Below, one piece after another: positions 22,290 through 33,203 of a stretch of 64,000 bases of DNA. Origin of the DNA: Vitellaria paradoxa (taxonomy: Eukaryota > Streptophyta > Magnoliopsida > Ericales > Sapotaceae); assembly GCA_019916065.1 (NCBI GenBank), contig CM034238.1, forward strand, positions 40,267,375 to 40,331,374, read 5' to 3'. Position 1 is the first letter of the stretch. The number at the start of each line of letters is the position of its first letter. The notes beneath the pieces are model-generated. The model saw only the letters and a list, made by a program, of their open reading frames with translations, did not search any database and had not been told where the DNA came from. The translations under genes were made by a program, and so were the position numbers.

Positions 22290-22520
22290 ATTAGCCAGGC
22301 TTGGCAGAGCAGGCTTCAAGTCATTCCGGTCGTTTAGCCCATTCTTTCCTTTCCTCTCCGCCGACCCGCGCCGCCTCGCGTCTCCTCGCCTCGCCGTAGG
22401 CCGCCAGAGACTCCTCATCTACCGCTTATCACTGTCCTTGGCGACGGCGGCCACCACAACCACCTGACACCCTATCATCTGACCGCCGCTTATCATCTGA
22501 CCGCCGCTAGATCTTACTAG
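22290..22520 (+). promoter_or_regulatory. GC-rich leader exon (5' UTR) of the gene at 24969
   Basis: A sharp GC-rich island (GCCGACCCGCGCCGCCTCGC, then GCGACGGCGGCCACC) rises out of AT-rich DNA. It ends in a good donor, TACTAG/GTTAGG, after 22520. The next credible acceptor on this strand is GTTTAG at 24968, directly before an ATG. That gives a 2.45-kb leader intron of the kind common in housekeeping plant genes. The transcription start is not defined. Confidence 0.6.
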
Positions 22521-24968
22521 GTTAGGGTTTTCAATTTTTATTTTTATTTTTATTTTTTCATTCTTTGCTAATTGCTATTCTGAGTATTGCTTTGAACCTC
22601 GCAATACCTTTGATTTTAGTTGTCCAAGACGTGGCACAAATTTGGGAATTATAATTACGATTGATTTGAGTTCCCTCTGATATATGCATACGTATGTGTG
22701 GTGATCAATTAGGAGAATTGAGTCTATCTGAGTTTGTTTAGAGGAAGGAAAGCAAAAGAATTTAATAAATACTGTACCTTTTGTTGACTTATTTGGTTTG
22801 CTGGAAAATTTTAGTAGAGCAAGAATCTAAAATTTTTTGGTGATGTGGAAGTCTGTAAGTTAAAAGAAAATAGAGGAAAATATGAGAGTTTATTAAATCC
22901 TTTTATGTTTTCCTGCTGTCAAACTCTCGTCCGTTTTTCCCTTTTTTTTTTTTTTTTCAAATCATTGAGCCCAATATTTGGCCTTCGTTGTGGATTCGAA
23001 GATTTAATGTTCTACTGCCTTTTCATCAGAATGAGAAAGGAGATGGTAGACTTGAATTGTATTATTTAAGTGCTTATTGCCAGCCAATTATCTCTGCTGT
23101 CTGTTTCAGATTCCGCTTGGTTACTAGCTATTATTTGTTCAGTTCAAATAACTTATTCTTTTACTGTGTTACATATTTTATGGCCCTTGATGGTTTAGTA
23201 ATTGATCTCCCTTTAAAAAAAAAAAAATCTGGACTATACAGTTAAGATTCCAGATATGCAATTTTTCTCTTGAACTTAAATATTGATTATCATGTTTAAT
23301 TATATCAACTTTGAAGGTGGGTAGCATTATCTGCTACCCTACTAGACCCACTCAATAGCGCACAAACCACGCAGGTCAGATAAATATGAAAATTTCCTTC
23401 TGTGGGTTCAATCCCAAGGGAAGCTTTTGGGGTTTGAATTCCTGATCCAAAGTGGGGCAAGAGTCCTGGCCAACTGCTAGGTGGCTGGTTTGGGTGGGCT
23501 AGTGCAGGTTGCCCTTTATATGTTCTTGAACAATGGGTAGCATGTTTATTGTTCAGCAATATGTGAAGGACAACTCTGTGCTCGAAGCACCCCGCATTGC
23601 AGGGTTCGGGCTGTAATAGTTTAATTTTGGATGTTTATACTAAATGTTGTTATGTTCTAATGGTTGTGTTCTAATGGTTGTCATGGTATTGTACTTATGG
23701 TACTGGATGATTTCACTGTTAAGTCTTGTGCATAGCACTAGACATTATTACATTTATTTTATTGTATGATAGATGATGTCTCGTATGATACAAAGGATAC
23801 ATGTGATGCATGGGGCAATATTCTAAGCTGATTCAGTCAGCTGGTACTCAAAGACTATATATGCATCTTCTCCTTTTCTCCTCTTCACTTTTTTACTCAT
23901 AATCAATTAGCTTCTTTAAAGTCTGTTAGTATTAAAAAATTTGACGAATTCCACACTGCTCTGAATCTACGCCCCCCCCCCCCCCCGGGGGGGGGGGATC
24001 TCTTTATGTTCATATGAGAGAACTGAGTGTGGTTGATGCAGTTTTATGATGACACATAACTCGTTACTGTATTGGCATGGGAGGTTTCTCGTTTCTACAT
24101 TCCATTTAGTTTTTTCCTATTTACTAATAAAACTGGCTGGAAATGGTAAAATAAAGAGAGAATGATTCTATGCTGCACACTGCATGCATATTATTTTGGG
24201 ATCCATGGGAAGTTGAATTTGGTTTTTGGTCTCTCAATTATTATACTTGAACAATTTGAATCTGGAGGCTTTGGCAATTTATAAGTTGTAGTCTCGTAGG
24301 TTTCTTCATTAACTTATTGCCTCATAATGCCTGATGGCCTCCATTGCCATGCTGGTAAGGAGTTTGAGGACTTGAAGAAAACTAGAACCTTTGGTTTGTT
24401 CACATTTAGTTGTGTCTTGTTAGTGTTTACTAGTAATGCTTATGAATCAGTAGAAGTTTTGAATATTTAAAATAAGAGGACCTAACGTTGGTCCCCATTA
24501 ATTGTGGGTGCTGATTTGAATGTGAAATGTCATTCTACTTAATTGATCTAAAAGTCTATTTTGTGGAAATGGATTTCAGTAGTGCACTCTGTTAAATTGA
24601 ATAAAAATTTCAAAGATTCATTATAGGTAGTGGAAACTGATGTTTGATACCATTGTGATCTTGATCCACATTACTCTTGGTTAAGTTGGACTTTTATTAC
24701 TTTATTATACTTCATCCTGGTGCTATGCACAAATTTGTGTACAAACTACTGCTTCCACCTATTTTCAAGGATCTTACAAATAAGGAAAAAGGAGGGAAAA
24801 GGTTCAAGTTTCGCAAGCATAATGCTTACATATTTTAACTGTGAGTTGCATGCATGCTTTAGGATGCTCTGATTGCATTTTTCTATTTTGGTTATTCAAG
24901 TTTCACCTGGTGTTTACAAATGTTGACTTTTTTTTCTCCCCCCTGCTTTCTCTTCTTGCTGTGTTTAG
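22521..24968. other. Leader intron
   Basis: No coding potential recognised. It contains a C15-G11 perfect palindromic homopolymer pair at 23972-23997. A segment near 23310-23620, with a GGTTCAATCCC word and repeated GGGTAGCAT, may be an old repeat. Confidence 0.5.
23972..23997. repeat. C15-G11 palindromic homopolymer pair
   Basis: Fifteen C followed at once by eleven G, a perfect GC hairpin with no loop. It may be a biological repeat or an assembly artefact. Confidence 0.85.
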
Positions 24969-26598
24969 ATGGATTTGGAGACGGAAAACAGGATAGCTGC
25001 AATTCTTATGAGAGAGGCAGCAGAATTGCGGCGACAAGCTGAAAAGGAGGGTGTGCATGTTTATCTTAGGAAGCCTGTGGTTAGGGGTCGACCAAATTCA
25101 CGTTTCCTCACAGCGACTGTTCTTGGTGTGCAACAAGGTTAGCCCTGCAGTTGTTGTATGAATGCTTGCTGTATCTAAATTAATGTTTATCAGATAATAT
25201 TTAAATTAGAATTAATGCTTCACTAAAAAAGAAATTATTGCATGAAAATTTGGTCCTTCAATTCATGTTAATTGGTGTGTCAATCAACTAGGAGTAGTCA
25301 TTCTGGAGGATTTGTTGATATTTGTAACTGAGGTGGTTAGTGGGTTGATATTGAATCCAACCCTGTAATTCATCTCCCTCCTCATACAAACAAACAAAAA
25401 AGAAAGAAAACCTGAAAAAAAAATTTTTTTGGGGGGGGGGGGGGAGAGAAAGAAGAAGAGGTTGTGTAAAGATCTAGAGCCCTACTGTGATATGGGAAAC
25501 TGGTTTTTTAATATTATCCCCCATATTCTGCTGTCATTCCATGTCTTGGATGATCTTTGTGACGCCCAAACCAGAGAATGATGGAACTGTTGGATTGGAT
25601 GAAGATGTTCTTAAAGTGGGTGGTTGAAGTTAGATAGATAGCAAGTATTTTCTGATAGATTGATTCAGTTGGAATTCAATTTTGGTAGCCTTTTCTGGTA
25701 ACTGATTTTTAATGTCATGCTGGATTTAATGGCCTTTTATTATATTTTATAAATTACCTCGTTCTAAATTTTAGCAGTGTATATAGCGGTGTCTTTATGT
25801 TATCAATCCTGCCTCTGACATTTTGATCTCCTTATGCCTTCCTTACTTTGAAAAGCAAATCGAATTGTGGAAGTAAATGAGATGTGGCGTGTGCGCCAGA
25901 AGGAACTAGAACTGAATGATAGGCTTAAAGAGAGACCAAGAGATGAAAGCAGCAGTCGTAGGAGTCATGGAGACACTAGTGACTCCCGACAAAGTACAAA
26001 TAAGAGGCATACTAGTAATGAAGCAAGTTCAAGTGCTCCGTATTCATCAAGTAAAAGAATAGTGCAAGATTACTACTCAAGGGAAGAAGGTTTGAAGGAT
26101 GAAGAGATTGATGAATTTCTGCAATCAAGGTACTCTTCCTGTGTGTTTTATGCATGTGCCCAGGCTTGCTTCTATTAGTGCTTGCATGTTGTGGCTTATT
26201 TTCCTTCCAAGGTTTGAATTATGATATGCGAAACTCACTGATGAATCACTGATTTCAGGGTCAAGCGTGGCAGAGGTGCTGTTGGTTCACGGATGGATGA
26301 AACTGGTCCTTACCTTCCCTCTTGTCCAGATTCCAAGGGAAAGCAATTAGCAAGCCCTGATGCAGGGGGTAATGAAAGATGGGAACATCGTGTTCTTGTC
26401 CCGGAGAAGCCTTCTTCGCTTAATTGTTCTGAATCCTCTGAAGAGGAGTCTGTTCAGGATAAGTCAAAGAAATCGGAGAAAGTTGGCTCAAGCAAGCAAC
26501 ACTCGAGGAAGCACAGATCAAAAGGGAAAAGAGACAAGAAGATGAAGAAGAAGAAGGGGAAGAAGAGGGAGGAAAAAAGATGTAGGCATCACAACTAA
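24969..26598 (+). CDS. Uncharacterised plant-conserved charged nuclear-type protein (260 aa)
   Basis: Three exons join in frame: 24969-25137, 25856-26129 and 26259-26598, all with GT-AG borders. The product starts MDLETENRIAAILMREAAEL and continues with a helical, charged segment containing RKPVVRGRPNSRFLTATVLG (about 36-55). It then becomes hydrophilic, rich in Ser, Arg, Lys and Glu, with EEGLKDEEIDEFLQSRVKRG and GAVGSRMDETGPYLP in the middle. It ends in a Lys/Arg tail (KRDKKMKKKKGKKREEKRC) that would act as a nuclear or nucleolar localisation signal. No catalytic domain is seen. The ATG follows the splice acceptor directly. I do not recognise a named gene, so no function is offered beyond a probable nuclear location. 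Confidence 0.8.
25424..25444. repeat. T7-G14 homopolymer junction
   Basis: Preceded by an A run, so the order is A9-T7-G14. It lies in the first coding intron of the gene above. Confidence 0.9.
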
Positions 26599-26889
26599 GG
26601 ATGTCTATTTGTGTGGCATATATATATATATATATTTTTCCGTGCGCACTGAGGCACTGCCCCATCTAAGTGGCATTTGCATTGGTTTGGATGATAGTTT
26701 ATGTCTGTACAATTGATAATCAATGGTATTAAAGGTGGCTTTTGACAAATAGACTCTAGTAACACAATTGATTTGGCACTTGTTCTCCCTCTATTCAAAT
26801 GTGTCAAGCTCTATGAATTTACTCTCTTGCTGTGGTTTCCTTCTCTCGCATTTGGAGTTTCCATGGTTCCATTCACTTGTCTAGCTAGT

Positions 26890-27600
26890 GATTTCAAGAT
26901 TCCTAGACAATTTATAACGAAGTTCAGCTGCAGTGACTGTTTTTCAGCTACGCAAATAGACAAGAATGTTTTAAAACTCATTGGCTACTGCTTGGAATTT
27001 GAATACCCAGTTCTGGTTTATGAAGACGTGGGGAGTACGGATGGGTCGCTGTCGTTGAGAAATAGACGAGGGATTGCATATGATATTGCTTATGCTCTAG
27101 GGCACCTAGACATTGCATTTTCCACCCCCATAATTCATAGGAATTCGAAGCACCAAAATGTGATCATAGATCAATTTGGCGTCGCCAAATTGTTCAAATT
27201 TTTTCAGTGTCTACATCGATCTCTCCGGGAGAATCACAGGTTCTCCCACAGGTGAAAGGTGTCTTATTTGCCACGCGTTGTGTTCGGGAGCCTCAGTACA
27301 GGAAAACGTGCATTCTTACCGAGAAGACTGATGTTTGTGGTTTTGGGATGATTGCCCTCGAACTTGTGACTGGGCAGCGAATTTTGGGTAAACGAAGTGT
27401 GGGAGATCATGTGAAAGATCACGTAGATAAGCGTCGGTTGAATGAAATTTTGGACGGTAGACATCCGAGGGGGAGGAGGAGGAGCTGAGAAAGGAGAGCA
27501 ATTGCAAGCTTTCGCTGCCCTCGCCTTGCAATGTGTCGAAGAAAAAAGAGATTTTTTTTGGGGGGGGGGGGGGGGGGAAGAGATTGTTCAGAAATGATTG
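26890..27600 (+). pseudogene. ZRK-like kinase pseudogene, 5' truncated and frameshifted
   Basis: The reading NVLKLIGYCLEFEYPVLVYE, then IAFSTPIIHRNSKHQNVIID and QFGVAKLF, matches the kinase at 28785 closely. The frame is then lost near 27190 and resumes with SPGESQVLPQVKGV, TEKTDVCGFGMIALELVTGQ and VKDHVDKRRLNEILDGR. It slips again at about 27470 and ends in a T8-G18 tract (27552-27577) where the helix with SRPEMIDV should be. The catalytic HRD is HRN, as in the 28785 copy, and the DFG is destroyed. The first 110 or so residues are missing. Confidence 0.75.
27552..27577. repeat. T8-G18 homopolymer junction
   Basis: Interrupts the last helix of the kinase pseudogene. Confidence 0.9.
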
Positions 27601-28780
27601 ATGTGTGAAAAAAACTTAGAAGGATCTAAAGAATTGCTTTAGCTAATGGATAAATTATACACTTTACACTTTTATACCTTACATTGAATTTTACTTTTGT
27701 TTCTCTATTTTTAATTATAACAATTAACTTGTTATACATACAGCGAGTTTTAATATATGTAAAGGAATTGATTGTTACAGTTGAAAATAGAGAGAACAAA
27801 ATGAAATTTAATGTGAACTAGTTTGAGTTTCTGTAAGACAACTGTAAGACTTATCTGGTTGTTAACTTCAGATTTTATAGATTAGTAGAATTGCTTGCAA
27901 ACTAAACTAGATACCCTGCATATTCAAGGAGGAAAAATAGTTTTAATGTGATCCTTTCAATAAATTTATAGAAAGAAAACTCGTATACATATGTAATTTT
28001 ATTTTTTTGGTCACAAATTTATTAAACAATTGTTCACATAAGAGTCAAATTAAAACTTAATCACAAGTGCTTAATGTTAATTATTGAAAGTAGAAGAATC
28101 AAAATAAAATTTGATATAAAGTACAAGTATGTGAAGTGTAATTTAACCTATAACCTATTATAAGACGGCACGCATATAATCATCAGTCGGTAGTTTTATT
28201 TTTTTTATGGTTGAATTCGTGATTGTCTTACCAGCTTTGTTCATCATTGTTGGTTAAATGTAACAAACGTGAAGTTTCTTCGTAGTATATTACCTCGAAT
28301 GTCTTTGGTACCCAAAAATAACTAAATAAATTTAATAAAAAAGATTTTTCACAAGAAAATGGTTAGGAATGGGAACCCGCGGGTCAGAAGGTAAGTACTC
28401 TGTGCCCCCACACGGTTTAGAGGATGGGGTAAATGAAGGGAAGAACTTTTCTGCTATGGTTCTTAAATTCTTATGCATTCTAATTTTATAGTAATTGTGA
28501 TCATGACAACTATGATAAAGAGAAGTATCTGAACAAGGAAGCCACTTATTCTATTGGAAGTCTGACTTTGGCGTTCAGTGTTATTTTCAGTGAAGACAGA
28601 CAGCAGGCCCTGTTTGGTTTCAGGACTTCATTCCCTAAATCCCGACAACAACAACAACAAAATCACCGTTGTCTGCATAATCATCAATTCTTTGCTTTTG
28701 TTTTCATTTTCCCCCCGTTTTGATCGCTGTTGGTATTCTGTTATCAGCCTTGTTTGAGTGCGTGTGAGACAATCTGAGTA
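27601..28780. other. Intergenic stretch upstream of the third ZRK-like gene
   Basis: No gene recognised; mostly AT-rich. The final 200 bases before 28785 have more balanced composition and would hold the promoter and leader of the next gene, but I do not assign a TATA box. Confidence 0.4.
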
Positions 28781-28784
28781 ATAT

Positions 28785-29825
28785 ATGGAGCGTGGAAGAC
28801 GAATATTATCGTCATTTTTGAATCCCAGAAGAGGAGAATCAGAAAGAAAATCATCCTTCTTCTTGGAAAATGGAAGCAAGTTAAAGGAGGAGTTCATCGC
28901 TCAGTGGAACGGAAGATGCAGAATTCCACTTCGCACTTTCTCTGCCAAAGAGCTTCTTCTAGCCACCAACAATTTTCACTTCAACCATCTCGTCGACCAC
29001 GATTCTTATTACATAATCTACAAAGCCTCTCTCGAGAACCGCCCCATTTTAGTCAAGAAATATCCCAGTCATTTTCCGCCAGACCGCATCAAGCTCTTAG
29101 CTGTGCGCGACATAGCGATCGCATCCCAGATGAGCGCTCACAAGAACGTTCTGAAACTCATTGGCAGCTGCCTCGAATTCCAGCATCCTGCTCTCGTGTA
29201 TGAATATCCGGAGACCAACAGACTTCTCTCCCATTGCTTGTACGGAGGAGAAGGATCATTCCCTTGGAAAACCAGGTTGAGGATCGCGAATGACATAGCT
29301 AGTGCCTTGGTTTATCTCCACACTGCATTTTCCACACCCATAATCCATAGGAATTTGAGGCTAGAGCAAGTTGTGGTTGACCAATATGGAGTGGCTAAGC
29401 TGTCAGATTTCGGGCTCTGCATATCAATCCCTCTGGGAGAATCACAGGTGGCAGTAGATTTTGTGTTCGGGACGTTTGGGTGCATGGAGCCTCAGTATGC
29501 AATCACAGGTGTTCTTACAGAGAAGACGGATGTTTATTACTTTGGTATATTTCTTGTTGGACTTTTCACTAGTCAGAGAATTCCAGATGTTCTCCGTGGA
29601 GGGGATTTTGGTTTTCCGACGGATGTTTTGAAAGGCTATTTGGAGAAGGATGAGGTAGTCGGAATTGTGGATGCTAGACTGTTGGGGGAAGGAGGAGCTG
29701 AGCAAGAGAAACAATTGAAAGATTTTGCGGCGCTGGCCCTGAGATGTCTCCAAGATGAGAGAGATGAAAGGCCAGAAATGCTAGACGTTGCAAAAGAACT
29801 TGGGCGAATTCAGAGGTCTATTTAA
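28785..29825 (+). CDS. ZRK/ZED1-like pseudokinase, RLCK XII-2 type, copy C
   Basis: Single-exon ORF of 346 aa, on the opposite strand from copies A and B. The leader contains FFLENGSKLKEEFIAQWNGR (25-44) and then FSAKELLLATNNF (52-64). There is no glycine loop (YYIIYK). The VAIK lysine is present (ILVKK, 88-92). The catalytic Asp is lost: HRN at 188-190 and Gln195 where the Asn should be (HRNLRLEQ). DFG is intact (208-210). The C-lobe reads EPQYAITGVLTEKTDVYYFG. This HRN/DFG pattern resembles ZED1, which lacks the catalytic Asp, more than copies A and B do. It is probably a catalytically dead adaptor for a ZAR1-type NLR, by homology. A relative broken by frameshifts lies 1.2 kb upstream on the same strand. 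Confidence 0.88.
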   Translation: MERGRRILSSFLNPRRGESERKSSFFLENGSKLKEEFIAQWNGRCRIPLRTFSAKELLLATNNFHFNHLVDHDSYYIIYKASLENRPILVKKYPSHFPPDRIKLLAVRDIAIASQMSAHKNVLKLIGSCLEFQHPALVYEYPETNRLLSHCLYGGEGSFPWKTRLRIANDIASALVYLHTAFSTPIIHRNLRLEQVVVDQYGVAKLSDFGLCISIPLGESQVAVDFVFGTFGCMEPQYAITGVLTEKTDVYYFGIFLVGLFTSQRIPDVLRGGDFGFPTDVLKGYLEKDEVVGIVDARLLGEGGAEQEKQLKDFAALALRCLQDERDERPEMLDVAKELGRIQRSI

Positions 29826-30422
29826 TGCTCCTAATCAGCTCTATAATACAATGCTGATGTTCAAAATTTTCTCATAAATCATAGAGTAATTTTCATCATC
29901 ACAGTTATGTCAAAAATTATGTCCAAAAAAAAAAAAAAAAAGAAAGCACCATAAATATTCAGGAGTGTTTTTAATATTCATGTTCTTCCTAATCCCCCTA
30001 AGTTCACAGGCAAAAAGATTACTCTCTTTAGCTTGTAAGTTCATCTCTCTCTCTCTCTTTCTACCATTCATTCATAAGTGGGAGTTCTTTTAAATTCTGC
30101 TTGCTAAATCTTTGTTTCTTCATTTTAATTTATTTTATCTACATATATGTATATAGCTAGGTAGTAAAGCAAGCTAGGTTCATGAGTGAGTGAATGAGCG
30201 AGCGAGCACGTAGCTTGTACGGAGAATAAGAAGATTGTAAAAATGGATGCTTGTTGACACAGAAGCTCATTAATTAGTAAGTGGAATGGCCTGTTTGATA
30301 TTCCAATGAATGGCTTTTTTGCTGAATGCGTAACAATTTTGAGACAGAGTGTAGTTTCACAGATGGCGATCATGATGTAGTTTAATTATGTTGCGTGACA
30401 TTTGGCATTCTGCAGACATCTA

Positions 30423-30776
30423 GGTCCCGTTTGGCATAAGAAAAAAATAAGATAAATTGAAATAAAATGTGGTCTGAGATTAATTTTGACACTTTTTTTT
30501 TCTTAAAAAGTAGCAAACCGTGAGAACGATTTTCTAAATCCGTTCCCATGGATTCAAAAAACTTCACAAAAAATAGTAACAATGGTACTCGTTTGAAAGC
30601 TTTCAGCACGAAAAATATGATTGTATAAAAAATTTACACATTCGGTTATCTACTTTCAGATTTTTTTATTTTTTTAACGAAATATTGAAATTTTTTAAAA
30701 TTATTGATGACGAAAAAATTAGATGTAAAGGGGTTGTTAGAGATTTATAGAGATTCATAGTATGCCAAACGAGGCC
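30423..30776. mobile_element. PIF/Harbinger-type MITE with CTA target duplication
   Basis: Ends GGTCCCGTTTGGCATA and TATGCCAAACGAGGCC form a near-perfect inverted repeat. CTA is duplicated at 30420-30422 and 30777-30779. Length is 354 bases. It carries no coding sequence. Confidence 0.75.
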
Positions 30777-31670
30777 CTAGTTCTCTTTCTAGGGTTCCAA
30801 TTTTGCAAAAGGGTTGACTAACATTGTGCACGTGAGTTTTAAATCAAGTGCCTGTGAGTTCTAAAAAGTCACGTGACTAAGAAATGAAAAAGTTTCAAAC
30901 AAAAACTTTAGGCGCATTCGGGAATTTTGGCGAGCAGAGTCTGGTTTGAATGGCACGTTCAAATTTTTCTTTCCATTAACCTTTTGAAAATTGTTAAACG
31001 TTGTGCCTATTGCTTTAATTTCATGCTTCCTTCAAAGCTTCCTTCCACAAAGAAAGTCTTTTCATACTTATAAGCAAGGGCTTACCGGTCTAATGAAAAT
31101 TATTTAAAATTTTGCAATGCTAAAATTGTGTGGGCATGTATAAAATTTTGGGTGAATAATTAGTTTGAATGCTAGAATTAAGTAATTTAATTGGATATTG
31201 AATTTTAATTTGAATGTTAGAATATTACTATGAATAAAGCTCCTTGACCACCAATTGAATTTTTTTAGAGCTATTTAACCAAAAAAATTTCACGGAAAAA
31301 ATAAGTTCTTTACTTTTTACACCAAAAGTCTTATTTTTTTATGAAGAAAAAAGAAAAAGAGAAAAAGAAATCATATTAGGTGTTGCACTTTTCTCTTTCT
31401 TTCTCTCACTCTCTCTCTCTCTTTTTTAAGTATATGCCTCTATAAAAAAATTTGTTAGAATATTAAATTGTTCCTAGAAAAAAATAAGGTTTTTCCTTCT
31501 CCACACCAAAAATTTTAGTTTTCTTCTTTTTTACAATTGAAAAAAAAAAGAAATCACATTAATTGTTTTGAGCCTCTCTCTCTCTCTTAAAATAGGCATC
31601 TATATAAAAAAATTGTTAGAATATTAATTTTTCCTCTCATTTATGTGTTCTATTGCTACGCAAGATTACA

Positions 31671-32960
31671 ATGAAGAACATAGACCATAAAGATAATGGA
31701 ATTAAAATTATGGAAATCGACCTTCCAAAATCTACTAAAACTAAGTGCCGTTGTCAATTGGGTTTTCTTTTGAAGTTACATGTGACACGATGGTTTGAGT
31801 CGGTTTGCAAGCCATTTGTTGGGATGGAGTTTAATGTAGTTGAGGCAAGTTTTGTATTTTGGCAAAAATATGCACACGATATTGGATTCGGAGGTTGGGT
31901 TAAAGGAACGAACAAGAGAAAGGATGGACTGGTGAGATCTAAGACATATGTGTGTTTCAGGTAAGGCAAAAAGTTTGAAGATTCGTGGAGCATTCATATT
32001 CTAAGCATTGTACAGAAACAAGATATGACCGTGGTATTCTTATGAGCATTTTTTTGAACAAAGAAAAAGGGAAATACTACGTGACATTATTCATAGAAGA
32101 GCATAATCATGAGTTGGAAGATAAGCAAACTACTCATCGGCATAGATCACATCAAGGCATTAATGAAGTCTAAGCATGTGTTATTATTATTGCACAAGGG
32201 GTAGGCCTCGGGTTGAAGACCGCCCATAAGTGTATGAGCATCTAAGTTAGGGGCTTAGAAAATGTAAGTTTCATTAGGGAGGATGTGAAATCACACTTAT
32301 GCACTAAATGACCAAAAGATGTGGAACTAGGAGAGGCTACTATCATTTTAGAGTACTTCCAAGTGAAGCCCTTCTTTCTTTCATGACTTCTAACTTGATT
32401 GTACAAGGTAGATATCTAATATGTTTTGGGCTAATTTAAAGATGTTGGTTGACTACCAAGCCTTAATTAATGTGGTAATGTTCAACACCACCTTCGACAC
32501 TAACAGCCATAGACAAATAATAATACCTAGGAGTACCTTGTTTGACGAGATGACAGCTTCTTTCACATGATTTTTCAAAATATTTCTTCAGTATCACAAG
32601 AAGAAAAAATCTTTAGTGATATTTACAGACAGAGATGCAACAATGGGAAAAATTTTGGAAGTTGGGATGCGTAATATACGTCATAGACTATGCACTTGAC
32701 ATATAGGTCAGAGCGTAGTGAAAAACTTGGTTGCTACTTTATAAGGGAAAACAAAATACTTTATATCAGAACTTCATAGTTGCATATATGGCTTTCCTGA
32801 TATTAATCAGTTTGAGGAGAAGTGGAGGAACGTGGTGAAAAAGTTTAACCTTGTTGGAAATAAGTGGCTTGATTGACTTTATCAAAAAGAAGCATCAATA
32901 GTGTATTGCTTACATGAAATATACATTCACTATAGGGGTGAGCAACACATAGTAGAGCAA
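31671..32960 (+). pseudogene. FAR1/FHY3-type (MULE transposase-derived) gene, decayed
   Basis: Pieces in changing frames follow the FAR1 family order. The FAR1 DNA-binding region is at about 31815-31960 (PFVGMEFNVVEASFVFWQKY, then DGLVRSKTYVCF) and 31985-32173 (KGKYYVTLFIEEHNHELE). The MULE transposase core follows at about 32425-32760 (VDYQALINVVMFNTTFDTNS, VIFTDRDATM, IRHRLCT then a stop then HIGQS) and the downstream helix at about 32800-32880 (QFEEKWRNVVKKFNLVGNKW). Several stops and frameshifts make it non-coding. The family acts either as transposase or, when domesticated, as light-signalling transcription factors; these cannot be separated here. It is cut at its 3' end by a MITE. Confidence 0.75.
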
Positions 32961-32965
32961 AGTGC

Positions 32966-33203
32966 ACAGAACAATTTTCTTTGTTTTTTTGTTAAAACTC
33001 TCAAGACGATTTTTTATTATTTTTCATTTCATGTGTAAACTCATTTTCAGTTTTCAAAAACAAATTTTGAAAATACAAGTAACCAAATAAATTTAAAGTT
33101 GTTTTCCTTATTTTCAAAAGTAGAAAATGAAAAATGAGCTCAAAACAGAAAATAGAAAACAAAAATAAAAAATAAAAAATAGAAAAATAAACCAATGAAC
33201 CCT
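32966..33203. mobile_element. MITE copy, 5' incomplete
   Basis: Shares ACTCTCAAGACGATTTTTTA, the AAAAATGAGCTCAAAACAGA region and the CCAATGAACCCTAAG right end with the family at 36141-36448. The left inverted repeat is not seen; the sequence joins the FAR1 pseudogene directly. Confidence 0.5.

Noticed and set aside
23400..23620. Possible third SINE with GGTTCAATCCC
   Set aside because: No A box at the right distance, no A tail and no target duplication were found.
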